Shown piece after piece: positions 1 through 8,278 of a stretch of DNA of 40,407 nt. Source of the stretch: Streptomyces bikiniensis (GTDB lineage Bacteria > Actinomycetota > Actinomycetes > Streptomycetales > Streptomycetaceae). A program made the translations under genes and the position numbers. Each line of letters starts with the position of its first letter. The stretch's first letter is position 1. The notes beneath the pieces were generated by a model. The model saw nothing but the letters and a program-made list of their open reading frames with translations. It had not been told where the DNA came from and ran no database searches. The stretch spans positions 1 through 40,407 of the forward strand of contig JNWL01000054.1 in assembly GCA_000716465.1 (NCBI GenBank), written 5' to 3'.

Positions 1-333
1 ATCCGCGCCGCGCACCACCGGAACGGCCGGGTCGCTGTCCCACACCACGACGTCCACACCGTCGGCGCCGACGCGCAACTGCATCAGGACGGGCCCCAGG
101 GCGTACTTGTGGGCGTTGGTGACCAGTTCGCTGACGACCAGCTCGATCGACTCGCGCACCCGCTGCGACACCTGCAGGCCGCACTCGGTGCGCATCCGGT
201 CCACAAAAGCCACGGCGTGACGCCTGGCGACCCCGATACGGCCACCACCGCCCTCCAACGTGTAATCGGCGCGCGCCAGATGCCCTTCCGAAAAGGGCTG
301 GGCACCGCTGTCATAACCGGCATCGAGTTCCAC
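1..333 (-). CDS. Anti-sigma-type ATP-binding protein (RsbW/HATPase_c family), 3'-truncated by window edge
   Basis: Only the first 111 codons lie in the window; the gene runs off its left edge. I read the start as GTG at 333, preceded by GGGAGGAC about 9 nt upstream. Residues 65-78 read LVVSELVTNAHKYA, the N-box of GHKL ATPases (Asn73), and WDSDP near residues 98-102 is the G1 box. This layout without a phosphoacceptor domain is typical of RsbW/SpoIIAB-like serine kinases and of the many small Streptomyces ATP-binding regulators. Such proteins bind a sigma factor or phosphorylate a STAS antagonist. It diverges from a STAS gene at 502, a natural partner. The target sigma factor is not visible here. 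Confidence 0.85.
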   Translation of the reverse strand, partial: MELDAGYDSGAQPFSEGHLARADYTLEGGGGRIGVARRHAVAFVDRMRTECGLQVSQRVRESIELVVSELVTNAHKYALGPVLMQLRVGADGVDVVVWDSDPAVPVVRGAD

Positions 334-501
334 TGGATCCGTCCTCCCTCACGTTCACGCAGCGCGGCTACCCGGCCGGATGATCCTTAAATCGACGCAG
401 ATCGATCATGCCGCCGTCCGGGTGTATCCGGTGTTGACCCGTGAGGCAGAATCGTCCGCATGGACCGGGCCCGGACAAGCCTGAGTGGAGTTGATGAGAC
501 C

Positions 502-870
502 ATGGTCGGCAACGAGAGAACGGACCACGCCGAAAGGCTGTCCGTAGCACACCGCATGGTCGACGGCATCCGTGTCGTGACCCTGCGAGGGGAGATCGAC
601 CACACCGCCAAAGGCATCCTGGCCGATGTCCTGGTTCCTGAGGGCGATGCGGCGCTGCCGCCCAGGGTGGTGGCGGATCTGGAGGGCGTGACCTTCATGG
701 ACTCCAGCGGCATCAACTCCTTCATCCTCGCCCACCAGCACCTGACCGCCGCACATGGCTGGCTGCGCATCGCCGGCGCCCAGGAAGCCGTCCGGCGCGT
801 CCTGGGCCTGATCGGTGTCGACACCGTCATCAACTGCCGTCCCACCGTCGAACAAGCCCTGAACGGCTGA
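502..870 (+). CDS. STAS-domain anti-sigma factor antagonist
   Basis: A 122-residue protein that is essentially one STAS domain (about residues 13-115). MDSSGIN at residues 66-72 is the conserved phosphorylation loop, with Ser68/Ser69 as candidates for phosphorylation by an RsbW-like kinase. In this family the unphosphorylated antagonist binds the anti-sigma factor and frees the sigma factor. I prefer ATG 502, with GGAG about 11 nt upstream, over ATG 460, which adds 14 residues outside the domain. The neighbour at 1-333 encodes an anti-sigma-type ATPase on the other strand. The SpoIIE-type phosphatases at 20.7 and 23.9 kb could dephosphorylate such an antagonist, but that link is inference. 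Confidence 0.9.
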   Translation: MVGNERTDHAERLSVAHRMVDGIRVVTLRGEIDHTAKGILADVLVPEGDAALPPRVVADLEGVTFMDSSGINSFILAHQHLTAAHGWLRIAGAQEAVRRVLGLIGVDTVINCRPTVEQALNG

Positions 871-888
871 TCCGCAGCACACCGTGAC

Positions 889-1965
889 ATGCCAGGCAGG
901 GGCAGCCACCCGGGACATACGGGCGACCGCCCCTCTTGGGTACGCCGGGTGGCGGAGATCGGCGCCGCCGTGCCGGACGCGCTGACCGGGGCGCACGCGG
1001 CGCAGATCGTCCACCGCGACATCAAGCCGGGCAACGTGCCCCTGGCCAAGGGCCGGGTCGTCCTGGCCGACTTCGGCATCGCCCACCTCGCCGACGCCAC
1101 GACCGAGCTGAGCCGCAGCGGGATCGTCATCGGCACCCCCGCAGTACAAGCCGCCGGAGCAGTTCGACGGCAAGCGCCCGACTCCCGCCGACGGCCTCGG
1201 GGCACTCGGCACCGCCCGGTGCCACGCCGTCGAGGGGCGCCTCCCGTTCGAGGCGGAGGGTCTCCACGCCCTCGCCGTGGCCGTGTTCACCCGTCCGCAC
1301 CGGCCGCCGGTCCACGCGGGCCCGCTCGCCCCGCTGCTGGACACGCTGCTCGCCAAGGACCCGGCCGAGCGCGCGGGCGCCGCGGAGGCGACCGGGGTGC
1401 TCCAGGCCGTACGAGGGGCTCCGTCCCCTCCTCCACCGGCCCGGACCGCGGCCCCGGTTCCGCGCGGGAAGCCGAACCGGGCAGTGGACCGGAACCCGCT
1501 CCCGGCCCGAAGGCGACTCCGACGCCGGACACACCGGTGGCACCCTCCTCCGCCCCGACGATGCCCGGGCGGGCCCCTCATCGGCACCGTCCGCACCGAC
1601 CCCTATCGTTCCCGGCTCCTCTGGGGGCGGCGCGAGCCCCGCGCGTCACCGCGTGCCCGGCCGGCCGGGCACGCCGCCGGTCGTCGCGGCCCCGCACGAG
1701 CGGCCGCCCACACTCGACGCGACGGCTCCGCCGGAGCGGGCCGACCGGACGTCCGGGGGCCCCGGGCCCTCACCCGGCACTCCGCAGTCCTGGGGACGGC
1801 ACTCGCCGTGCTCGCCACGGGCTCGCTCCTGACCTGGTCCCTCACCCGTGACGCCGACCCGCGGGGCGGCGGGTCGGCGGCCTCCTCCCTCACGGTGCGG
1901 ATAGGGGTGGGCGCGCCTCTCAGCGACGGACTCTCCTCGATGGGCGTCGGCATACGGGCGTCGGT
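889..1965 (+). pseudogene. Broken Ser/Thr protein kinase fused to a substrate-binding-protein-like domain
   Basis: Reading frames together trace a eukaryotic-type kinase. The N-lobe with the ATP loop and lysine is absent. The catalytic loop [10 protein letters not shown] and the DFGIAHL motif follow at about 1006-1090. One extra base near 1141 shifts the frame: GTP ends frame 1, and [11 protein letters not shown], the activation-segment end, continues in frame 2. The loop that normally reads ADLWALG is scrambled (ADGLGALG). A Pro/Thr-rich linker reads best in frame 1 (1410-1800). A membrane helix ([13 protein letters not shown]) and the sequence VRIGVGAPLSDGLSSMG follow in frame 2. That last piece resembles the start of a periplasmic branched-chain-type binding domain, and the similarity ends abruptly near 1965. 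No functional kinase can be made. Confidence 0.75.
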
Positions 1966-1993
1966 GTCAGGAACTCCGCCGCGATCCGGAGAT

Positions 1994-2617
1994 TCAGCCA
2001 CACGTCCCGCTCGCCTTCACCGTGGCGCAGGTGAACGTGGTGTCCTGTAGCAGCGCGGGGGTGAGGGCGGCGCCGGTCAGGTGCTCGGCCAGAGCGAACG
2101 CCGCGGGTGAGGACAGATCCTTCTCCGGATCGTCATCGTCGAAGTGGAAACCGATCCGGCGCATGACGTCGAGGAGTCCGTCGGGCTCTGTGCCCCAGCG
2201 GTCCTCGGGGAACATGGGGTCGAAGCACAGGCGCAGGACCTGGTCCTCCGCCCAGAGGAACGTGCCGACACCGTTGATATTGACGAAGTGCGAGACCCAG
2301 TTCGCCCCGGCGGAGGCCGGCAGTGCCTGTTCTTCGGTGACCCCGAGGTAGCCGTTGGGCTCGATCAGCAGGGTCCAGTCGTCCACCGTCGTCATGGCGA
2401 CCAGCTGCCGGTCCTCCCCCGGGTCGTACTGGACGAAGGCGGCGTCGACGACTGCGGCGATGCCCTGCAGGGGTGCCTCCGGCCGTCCTTCGAGCCGGGA
2501 CATCAGTTCAGCGGGCGACAGCCCCCGTACCAGGGTGAAGCAGTACGCCTCGGCGATGTCTGGAAAGTCGTCCTCGAACCACGCGTAGTCCGCTCCCGTC
2601 TTCGTCATACCGCCCAT
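1994..2617 (-). CDS. DUF6461-type hypothetical protein
   Basis: A 207-residue soluble acidic protein. It opens with YAWFEDDFPDIAEAYCFTLVRGLSP and then alternates short strands with Trp/Gly-rich segments (DDWTLLIEPNGYLG, ANWVSHFVNINGVG). This pattern matches actinomycete proteins annotated as DUF6461, often found near toxin or immunity-like genes; function unknown. ATG 2617 and ATG 2608 are both possible, and AGGGGCGAGG sits just upstream. The last residues (KASGTCG) lie where the downstream kinase relic was cut off, so the native C-terminus may have been altered. No signal peptide or membrane helix is seen. Confidence 0.7.
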   Translation of the reverse strand: MGGMTKTGADYAWFEDDFPDIAEAYCFTLVRGLSPAELMSRLEGRPEAPLQGIAAVVDAAFVQYDPGEDRQLVAMTTVDDWTLLIEPNGYLGVTEEQALPASAGANWVSHFVNINGVGTFLWAEDQVLRLCFDPMFPEDRWGTEPDGLLDVMRRIGFHFDDDDPEKDLSSPAAFALAEHLTGAALTPALLQDTTFTCATVKASGTCG

Positions 2618-2945
2618 CCTCGCCCCTACGTCTGACAGCGGACGACGACCGGGCGTCGGCGAGGTGGGAAACGGTCTCCGCCGGCTTGGGAAGCGATCTT
2701 CGTACGCCTCTGGAGCGCCTGGTCGGACGTACTCGTGAGCACCCCGCCCGCACCAGCCCCCTGCACTACGAGCACCTCAGTCGCTGCCCGGTTGGCCGGA
2801 CCGGTCAGTGTGGGACGGCCTCGTACGGTCTCGTCCTCGCGGGTGAACCCGAAGCCCCGAGGCGGAGCGTTTCTTCAGCGAATCCCCGCGCCACGCCCAG
2901 TCGATGAGCGTCCCGGCCCAGGCGTGTCCGGGGGCCGGATCCGCT
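2618..2945. other. Intergenic stretch without a recognisable gene
   Basis: Separates the divergent DUF6461 and nuclease genes. It should contain both promoters, but I see no convincing -35/-10 pair, hairpin or reading frame with a credible ribosome site. Confidence 0.5.
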
Positions 2946-3641
2946 ATGCCTACGGTCGTGATCACGAACATGCTGCGCGGCGCCGCCGCGTTCTGCCTCG
3001 CCCTGACCTCGCTCACCCTCCCCTCCCCCACCGCGACCGCGACCGCGACGAGGGTGCCTACTCCGGAGGTGCTCCCGCTGGAGGACGCCGTCGGCCGGCT
3101 TCCCGTCGCCGAGGAGGACCGCACCGGCTACACGCGCGACTCCTTCCAGTACTGGAACACCGGTCTCGACGCGGCCGACGGGTGCAACACCCGCGACGAG
3201 GTCCTCCTCGCCGAAGCCGTCCAGGAACCGACCGTGACGGCCGGCTGCAAGCTGTCCGGCGGGAAGTGGGGCTCCTACTACGACGGCGTCGAGGTGGGCG
3301 GGGCGGACAAGCTCGCCATCGACCACATGGTCCCCCTCGCCGAGGCCTGGGAATCCGGCGCCGGCGCCTGGGACGCCAGGCGCCGCGAGGCCTACGCCAA
3401 CGACCAGGGCGCCGCCGCCTCGCTCGTCGCGGTCACCGCGCGCACCGTCCGTTCCAAAGCCGACCAGGACCCCGCCGCCTGGGTGCCGCCCCTGCCCGAA
3501 GCCCACTGCCGCTACACCGGTGAATGGACGGCCACGAAACTGCGCTGGGGCCTGGCCGCCGACCAGTCCGAGGCCGAGGCGCTGAAGGTGTACGCCGAGG
3601 CCTGCGAAACCACCATCGTCCACTACAACCCCGCACCGTAA
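2946..3641 (+). CDS. Secreted HNH-type nuclease (DUF1524/GmrSD C-terminal family)
   Basis: A 231-residue protein with a hydrophobic export signal (MLRGAAAFCLALTSLTL). The body follows the small secreted Streptomyces nuclease pattern: ..GYTRDSFQYW.., DGCNTRDEVLLAEA, then the His-containing core IDHMVPLAEAWESGA, AYANDQ and RSKADQDPAAW. Members cleave DNA outside the cell. The family usually has Asn just before RSK (NRSKGD); here the residue is Val (TVRSKAD), which could weaken catalysis. Cys61-type and CRYTGEW cysteines suggest disulphides. I chose ATG 2946, though ATG 2970 and ATG 2904 are alternatives. A strong hairpin follows 15 bp after the stop. Confidence 0.85.
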   Translation: MPTVVITNMLRGAAAFCLALTSLTLPSPTATATATRVPTPEVLPLEDAVGRLPVAEEDRTGYTRDSFQYWNTGLDAADGCNTRDEVLLAEAVQEPTVTAGCKLSGGKWGSYYDGVEVGGADKLAIDHMVPLAEAWESGAGAWDARRREAYANDQGAAASLVAVTARTVRSKADQDPAAWVPPLPEAHCRYTGEWTATKLRWGLAADQSEAEALKVYAEACETTIVHYNPAP

Positions 3642-3655
3642 CCCGGACGCGTGGT

Positions 3656-3700
3656 CGCGTCGTGCCCCGTGCCGGGGTACCGGGTACGGGGCACGACGCG
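3656..3700 (+). terminator. Strong hairpin terminator after the nuclease gene
   Basis: A perfect 15-bp inverted repeat: arms 3656-3670 (CGCGTCGTGCCCCGT) and 3686-3700 (ACGGGGCACGACGCG), with a 15-nt loop. No T-tract follows, as is usual for Streptomyces terminators. It may act on both strands, since the oxidoreductase gene converges on it. Confidence 0.8.
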
Positions 3701-4003
3701 GACCGTGAACGGGGTGGCGTGCCGCAGCGCAGCCGAAACCGGAGTCGACGAGGTCCGGCGTCCACGCGCGGACGCGGACCGCCTTCACGGGCAACACCTT
3801 GACGTCGCACACCGGTTCGCCTCCTCCCTCTGGACGGGCGAGCCACTTCTGTGGAGGATGCGTCGGCGATGCCAAGGTGCCGGCATGACGACCTCCAGCA
3901 ACCCACGTCCGGCCCCGTCAGCAGGATCGGCGGAGGGCGTGCCGGTGCACGGAAAGGGGGCGTCCCCGCCTCGTGCGAGTGGGGGCCCGTCTTCCGCACC
4001 GGA
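3701..4003. other. Gap between convergent genes
   Basis: About 300 bp between the terminator and the 3' end of the oxidoreductase gene. No reading frame with a credible start and no repeat stands out. Confidence 0.5.
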
Positions 4004-5206
4004 TCACGCGGCTCCCACCGCAGCCGCCGGCTCGCGCTTCATCCGCCGCCCCCGCGCGAACACGGTGGCTCCCGGGTTGGCCACGGACCAGGCCGCTGCC
4101 TTGCAAACCAGTTCCTTGTAGTACGCCGCCGTCCGGCCGGTCAGGACCCAGTCCTTCGCGGTGTCGTCGGCGTCGACGAACTGGATCAGCCCCTCCTTGC
4201 GGCCCAGTGAGATGCACTGGTTGAAGTAACGCAGTGGCACCTTCGGCTGCTTCAGGCCCGTCAGCTCTGCCGCGATGGCGTCCACTGCCTGCCAGGCCAT
4301 CGGGGTGCCCGTGGCGCAGCTCATGCGCAGCGGCTTGCCGGCGCTGCCCATCGCGTAGCCCGCGTCGCCGCCCACGTAGACCTCGGGGTGCGAGACCGAG
4401 CGCATCATGCCGTCGACCACGATCTGCCCGTTCTCGGTCACCCGCAGGCCGCCGGCCTCGGCGATCGGGTGGGTCGCGAAGCCCGTGGTCCACACGGTCG
4501 CATCGGTCGCGATGGCCTTGCCGTCCGCGGTCTTCACCCGGTCCGCTTCGACGGCGGTGACCGTGGTGTGCTCGTACGTCGTGATGCCGAGCGCGCCGAA
4601 GACCTTGCGCACGTGTGCTGCGCCCTTCCGGCTCAACCAGTCACCGAGCCCGCCGCGTGCGACAAGGGCGACATCGAGGTCCGGACGGGATTCGGCGATC
4701 TCGGTGACGGCCTCGACGCCAGTGAGTCCGCCGCCGACGACCAAGACCCTTCCGCCGGGGCCAAGGGACTCCAGACGCGAGCGAAGCCGCAGCGCACCGG
4801 CCCGGCTCGAGATCTCGTGGGCGTACTCGACGGCCCCCTGGACCCCGTGGTCCTGCCAGCGGCTTCCGAGAGCGTAGAGGAGGGTGTCGTACACGAGCTC
4901 CTCCTCGCCCGCGGCGCTCTCGACCCGTACGGACCTGCGGTCCGCTTCGACGGCGGTCACCTTCGCGAACTTCAGCCGTACACCGCTGCCCTTGAACATC
5001 GCGTCGAAGGGCCGGTGCCTGAGTTCCCGGCCGACGGCCAGCTGGTGGTTGCGGACCCGCTCGACGAAGTCCTCTTCGGCGTCGACGAGTGTGATCTCGA
5101 CGTCGTCGCGGTGCAGTCGCTTGGCGAGACGGCCCGCTGCGGAGGCTCCGGCGTAGCCGGCGCCGAGGACGAGGATGCGGTGCTTGCGGATGGTTCCAGC
5201 AGTCAT
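4004..5206 (-). CDS. FAD-dependent NAD(P)H oxidoreductase (NDH-2-like)
   Basis: A 400-residue pyridine-nucleotide-disulphide oxidoreductase-type flavoprotein. The FAD-binding GAGYAG sits at residues 15-20, a second dinucleotide fold VLVVGGGLTGVEA follows mid-protein, and VYVGGDAGYAMG is the C-terminal FAD contact. It lacks the CxxxxC redox pair and resembles NADH:quinone dehydrogenase type II or AIF-like reductases. ATG 5206 is favoured because AGGAG lies about 12 nt upstream; a longer form from 5266 adds residues outside the fold. It lies directly downstream of the ECF41 sigma gene on the same strand, with 135 bp between. ECF41 sigma genes commonly neighbour an oxidoreductase, carboxymuconolactone decarboxylase or epimerase that they control, so this is the likely target. 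The electron acceptor is unknown. Confidence 0.9.
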   Translation of the reverse strand: MTAGTIRKHRILVLGAGYAGASAAGRLAKRLHRDDVEITLVDAEEDFVERVRNHQLAVGRELRHRPFDAMFKGSGVRLKFAKVTAVEADRRSVRVESAAGEEELVYDTLLYALGSRWQDHGVQGAVEYAHEISSRAGALRLRSRLESLGPGGRVLVVGGGLTGVEAVTEIAESRPDLDVALVARGGLGDWLSRKGAAHVRKVFGALGITTYEHTTVTAVEADRVKTADGKAIATDATVWTTGFATHPIAEAGGLRVTENGQIVVDGMMRSVSHPEVYVGGDAGYAMGSAGKPLRMSCATGTPMAWQAVDAIAAELTGLKQPKVPLRYFNQCISLGRKEGLIQFVDADDTAKDWVLTGRTAAYYKELVCKAAAWSVANPGATVFARGRRMKREPAAAVGAA

Positions 5207-5341
5207 GGTCCTGCTCCTGTTCTCACGCGGCCCGGCCGCTTTCAGGCTCCGCTCTTTCACGGTCACGCCCCTTGAACCGGGCAGCCTTCGGATTCCTGAC
5301 GAGAGCCGGATGTGACCCGCACCACACGTGCCGCTGTGCGC

Positions 5342-6292
5342 CTACCAGCCGGTCAGCGCCAGCGGCTCTCCCCGCCCGGCCGATGCCCAGACCTCGGTGG
5401 CCCGGTGCAGCTTGTCGGGGTTGACCTGGCTGCGGACCGCGACGATGCCCTTCTCGCTGCGCTCCAGGCACATGATCCCGAAGACCCGTCCCCCGACCAC
5501 GACGACGAGGGCCGGGGAGCCGTTGGCCGTCGTCGCGTAGACCTCCGGGGCGGCGCCGCCGAGCATGCGGCGCTTGCTCTCGGCCGGCTTGAACAGTCCG
5601 CGCATGAACTTCGCCACCGCGAGGGCCCCCTCGAACGGCGTGGCCTTCGCCGGGACCTTTCCGCCGCCGTCACCGACCGCGATGGCGTCGGAGGTCAGCA
5701 GCTTGACCAACGGCTCGATCCGTCCGCTGGTCGCCGCGGCCAGGAACTCCTCGACGATCCGCTTCGTCGCGGCCTGGTCGACCTCGGTGTGCGCCCTGCC
5801 CCCGGCGAGGTGCTTCTTGGCCCGTGAGAGGATCTGCTGGCTCGCGGCCTCGCTGATGTCGAGGATCTCGGCGATCTCGCGGTGTCCGTACGCGAAGGCC
5901 TCCTTCAAGACGTACACCGCACGCTCGTTGGGCGTCAGCCGTTCCATCAGTGTCAGTACGGCGTACGAGACCGATTCGCGCTGCTCGGCCGTGTCGGCCG
6001 GGCCGAGCATCGGGTCGCCTTCGAGCAGGGGCTCGGGCAGCCACTGGCCGATGTAGGTCTCGCGGCGGACGCGGGCCGAAGCGAGCTGGTTGAGGCAGAG
6101 GTTGGTGAGCACCTTGGTCAGCCAGGCGTCGGGGACCTCGATCCGCCCGACGTCGGCTGCCTGCCAGCGCAGATACGTCTCCTGCACGAGGTCCTCGGCT
6201 TCGGCCGACGAGCCCAGCATTCGATAGGCGATGGCCTCCAGGCGGGGGCGGGCGGCCTCGAAGCGCTCCACATCGGTCATCGTCAGCGGCAT
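5342..6292 (-). CDS. ECF41-family RNA polymerase sigma factor (SigJ-like)
   Basis: A 316-residue sigma-70 factor. Region 2 (residues ~6-75: RFEAARPRLEAIAYRMLGS, AEDLVQETYLRW) and region 4 (ERAVYVLKEAFAYGHREIAEIL) are followed by a roughly 110-residue SnoaL-like C-terminal domain. That domain carries DGGGKV, and NPDKL lies near the end; both are hallmarks of ECF41. In this group the C-terminal extension acts as a built-in modulator, replacing a separate anti-sigma factor. Start is ATG 6292, or ATG 6280. Neither has a clear ribosome site, so a leaderless message is possible. The downstream flavoprotein gene is the likely regulon member. Confidence 0.92.
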   Translation of the reverse strand: MPLTMTDVERFEAARPRLEAIAYRMLGSSAEAEDLVQETYLRWQAADVGRIEVPDAWLTKVLTNLCLNQLASARVRRETYIGQWLPEPLLEGDPMLGPADTAEQRESVSYAVLTLMERLTPNERAVYVLKEAFAYGHREIAEILDISEAASQQILSRAKKHLAGGRAHTEVDQAATKRIVEEFLAAATSGRIEPLVKLLTSDAIAVGDGGGKVPAKATPFEGALAVAKFMRGLFKPAESKRRMLGGAAPEVYATTANGSPALVVVVGGRVFGIMCLERSEKGIVAVRSQVNPDKLHRATEVWASAGRGEPLALTGW

Positions 6293-6437
6293 ACGACCGA
6301 TCGTAACTTGATCTTCGGCCTGCGCGGCGGGGTCGTGAGGTGGTCGGTCGCCTGTCCCGGAGGCGTGGTGGCGCCTGTCCTGCGGGGGGCGAGTGGATTT
6401 CGGTGCCCTGGCCGGGCGGGGTGTCGGCCCCTGCCTT

Positions 6438-6561
6438 GTTCGGCACGACGGTGGCAGGCGGCGTCGGACCGGACGGTGGCCGCTTCGGCGTTCGGCGTTC
6501 GGCGTTCGGCGTTCGGCACGACGGTGGCAGGCGGCGTCGGACCGGACAGTGGCCACCTCGG
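6438..6561. repeat. Direct repeat pair flanking a TTCGGCG heptamer array
   Basis: The segment starting GTTCGGCACGACGGTGGCAG at 6438 recurs at 6511, and the match runs about 37 bp before diverging slightly (GGTGGCCGC versus AGTGGCCAC). Between the copies TTCGGCG is repeated four times in tandem (6484-6511), followed by a fifth, one-base variant. The period between long copies is 73 bp. This looks like slippage plus unequal duplication; no protein reading explains it. Confidence 0.85.
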
Positions 6562-6638
6562 CACGGGCGGCGGCAAGCTGCGCGGCGAAAACCCTCGGGG
6601 CGCCACAGGCGGTGGCGTTCTCGGACGGTGCGGTCGCG

Positions 6639-6655
6639 TGATCGGCCGGACAAGT
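6639..6655. repeat. IS-end-like motif, copy 1
   Basis: TGATCGGCCGGACAAGT here matches 38310-38326 (TGATCGGCCGGACAGGT) at 16 of 17 positions. A related CCGGACAGGCCCTAG occurs at 29881-29895. I read these as ends of a former insertion element; the element's body is not present here. Confidence 0.45.
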
Positions 6656-6817
6656 TCTGACGGGCCGCGTCCGACAAGGGGTCGTGGCCCGGGCAGGGCG
6701 GGCGCAGGGACGGCGCCGGGACCCGGTGGTGGACGCGGTCGCACGGCCGACCCGTCCACGGCTCCTCCGGAGAGGCGCGCCTGACGAGCAGATGGCGGCT
6801 GCTCCCCGGGAGGGCCC

Positions 6818-7567
6818 CTAAAGGTGGGCCAGGGCGAACGCCGACAGGAAGCCGATCACGGTGACCGGTCCCGTCAGCAGGTGCACCCTGCCGTACGCCT
6901 CGGGGATCATCGTGTCCGCGATCATCGCCAGTATCGCTCCTCCCGCCACCGCCGTGATCGTCGCCATCACCGCCGCGGACGCACCGCCCAGGAGGGCGTA
7001 GCCGGCCAGCGCGGCCAGACCGCTGACCACGGCGATGCCTCCCCACAGGGCGAACACGTATCCGCGACCACGCCCGGCGGCACGCATCCCGGCGGCGCTC
7101 GCGAGCCCCTCGGGCAGGTTGCTGATGAACACCGCCCCCACCGTCGCCACTCCCAGATGCCCACCTCCCAGCAGGCTGGTACCGATGACGACGGATTCCG
7201 GGACGCCGTCCAGCAGTGCCCCCAGGGCTATGGCGTTGCCCGATCCCGGCGCCTCTTCCTCGGAGGGCTGCTGCTCCCCGGAGCGCTTCCTGTGCCGCGC
7301 GCCGCGCCGCGCCAGGAGGGCGTTGGCACCCGAGTACACGACGGCACCGCCGACAGCGCCCGTGACCACGGGCACCATGCCGGAGCGCTCGTACGCCTCG
7401 GCGATGAGCTCGAACGACACCGCGGCCATCAGGACACCGCTGCCGAAGGCCATGACCAGAGCGATCAGCCGGAGCGGCACCCGCACCAGCGTGCCGACGG
7501 CCGCCCCCACCAGCAGGGCCGCCCCCGCGAACAGGCCCCATCCGCCCGCAACCAACGCTCCCGCCAC
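6818..7567 (-). CDS. ZIP-family divalent metal transporter
   Basis: A 249-residue membrane protein with about eight hydrophobic helices and a charged loop (residues ~88-108: RRGARHRKRSGEQQPSEEE). The conserved ZIP metal-site helices are seen as ALGALLDGVPESVVIG and VFISNLPEGLASA, matching the HNxPEG/HExPEG region of the family, although His of the classical motifs is replaced by Leu/Asp and Asn/Leu. Related proteins import or release zinc or other divalent metals at the cytoplasmic membrane. The start is GTG at 7567 and the ribosome site is weak. It diverges from mscL across about 200 bp. The altered metal ligands leave the substrate open. Confidence 0.85.
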   Translation of the reverse strand: MAGALVAGGWGLFAGAALLVGAAVGTLVRVPLRLIALVMAFGSGVLMAAVSFELIAEAYERSGMVPVVTGAVGGAVVYSGANALLARRGARHRKRSGEQQPSEEEAPGSGNAIALGALLDGVPESVVIGTSLLGGGHLGVATVGAVFISNLPEGLASAAGMRAAGRGRGYVFALWGGIAVVSGLAALAGYALLGGASAAVMATITAVAGGAILAMIADTMIPEAYGRVHLLTGPVTVIGFLSAFALAHL

Positions 7568-7772
7568 AACCGGCCCCTCTCGCCATCGTCCACAGACGCG
7601 GCCCTCCTACCCGCCGGACAGCAGAGCAACGGACCAGAAGGACGGCTGACGCCGACACGATCCCTTCCGGCACCCGGCAGGTATGGGCGGGGCGCGGCCG
7701 GGCATCCGGGCAAGGAGCCGGCCGCACTCCCGGGCCGCCCGTCGACGTCGAGGAACTCCGAGGAGCGAGAAG

Positions 7773-8216
7773 GTGAAAGGATTCCGCAGTTTCATCCTGC
7801 GCGGGAACGTGGTCGACCTGGCCGTGGGCATCGTCATCGGGGCGGCGTTCACCGCGGTCGTCAACGGCTTCGTGAGCGCCTTCCTGACACCCCTGGTCGG
7901 GCTGGCCGCCGGCGCCACCGGCGACATGAGCCGCAAGACCTTCACCGTGGGCGCCACCCAGTTCCCCTACGGCGCCTTCATCAACGCGACGATCAGTTTC
8001 GTGCTCCTCGCCAGCGCCCTGTACTTCCTCGTGGTGCTGCCGATCAACAAGCTGCACGAGCGTCTCGCACCGCACCAGGACGTCCAGGCGCCCAAGCGGG
8101 ACTGTCCCGAATGCCTCAGCCCGGTCCCGGCCCGGGCCCGCCGCTGCGCGGCGTGCACCGCTCCCCTGCCCGCGGTGCCCGTCCAGCCGGGAGACACGAC
8201 CCGGCGCATCGAGTAG
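7773..8216 (+). CDS. mscL: Large-conductance mechanosensitive channel MscL
   Basis: A 147-residue protein with start GTG 7773 and AGGAG about 9 nt upstream. The N-terminus KGFRSFILRGNVVDLAVGIVIGAAF is the amphipathic helix plus pore-lining TM1 of MscL. TM2 is INATISFVLLASALYFLVVL. The cytoplasmic tail is unusual in having two CxxC pairs (CPECLSP and CAACTAP), a likely zinc-ribbon seen in some actinobacterial MscL proteins. The channel opens under membrane tension and releases osmolytes. The periplasmic loop (GATGDMSRKTFTVGATQFPYG) is of normal length. The gene stands alone and is convergent with the TerB-like gene 62 bp away. Confidence 0.96.
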   Translation: MKGFRSFILRGNVVDLAVGIVIGAAFTAVVNGFVSAFLTPLVGLAAGATGDMSRKTFTVGATQFPYGAFINATISFVLLASALYFLVVLPINKLHERLAPHQDVQAPKRDCPECLSPVPARARRCAACTAPLPAVPVQPGDTTRRIE

Positions 8217-8278
8217 TCGGCGGCCGGGGTCGCGCCCAGGTCGGGGCGGACCCGGTGAGGTGGAGGGGGTACGGCAGG

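Larger units (their letters stand above)
6293..6817. other. Gene-free, repeat-bearing intergenic region
   Basis: 525 bp upstream of the sigma gene and downstream of the ZIP gene. It holds a heptamer array, a 73-bp-spaced direct repeat and an IS-end-like motif (listed separately). Several frames stay open on both strands, but their proteins are repeats of Pro/Arg/Ala and have no start with a ribosome site. Confidence 0.6.

Noticed and set aside
5299..5325. GGTCACA..CGTC on the minus strand as an ECF41 promoter for the flavoprotein gene
   Set aside because: The motif pieces resemble TGTCACA and CGTC, but only 9 bp separate them, far too few for -35 and -10 elements.
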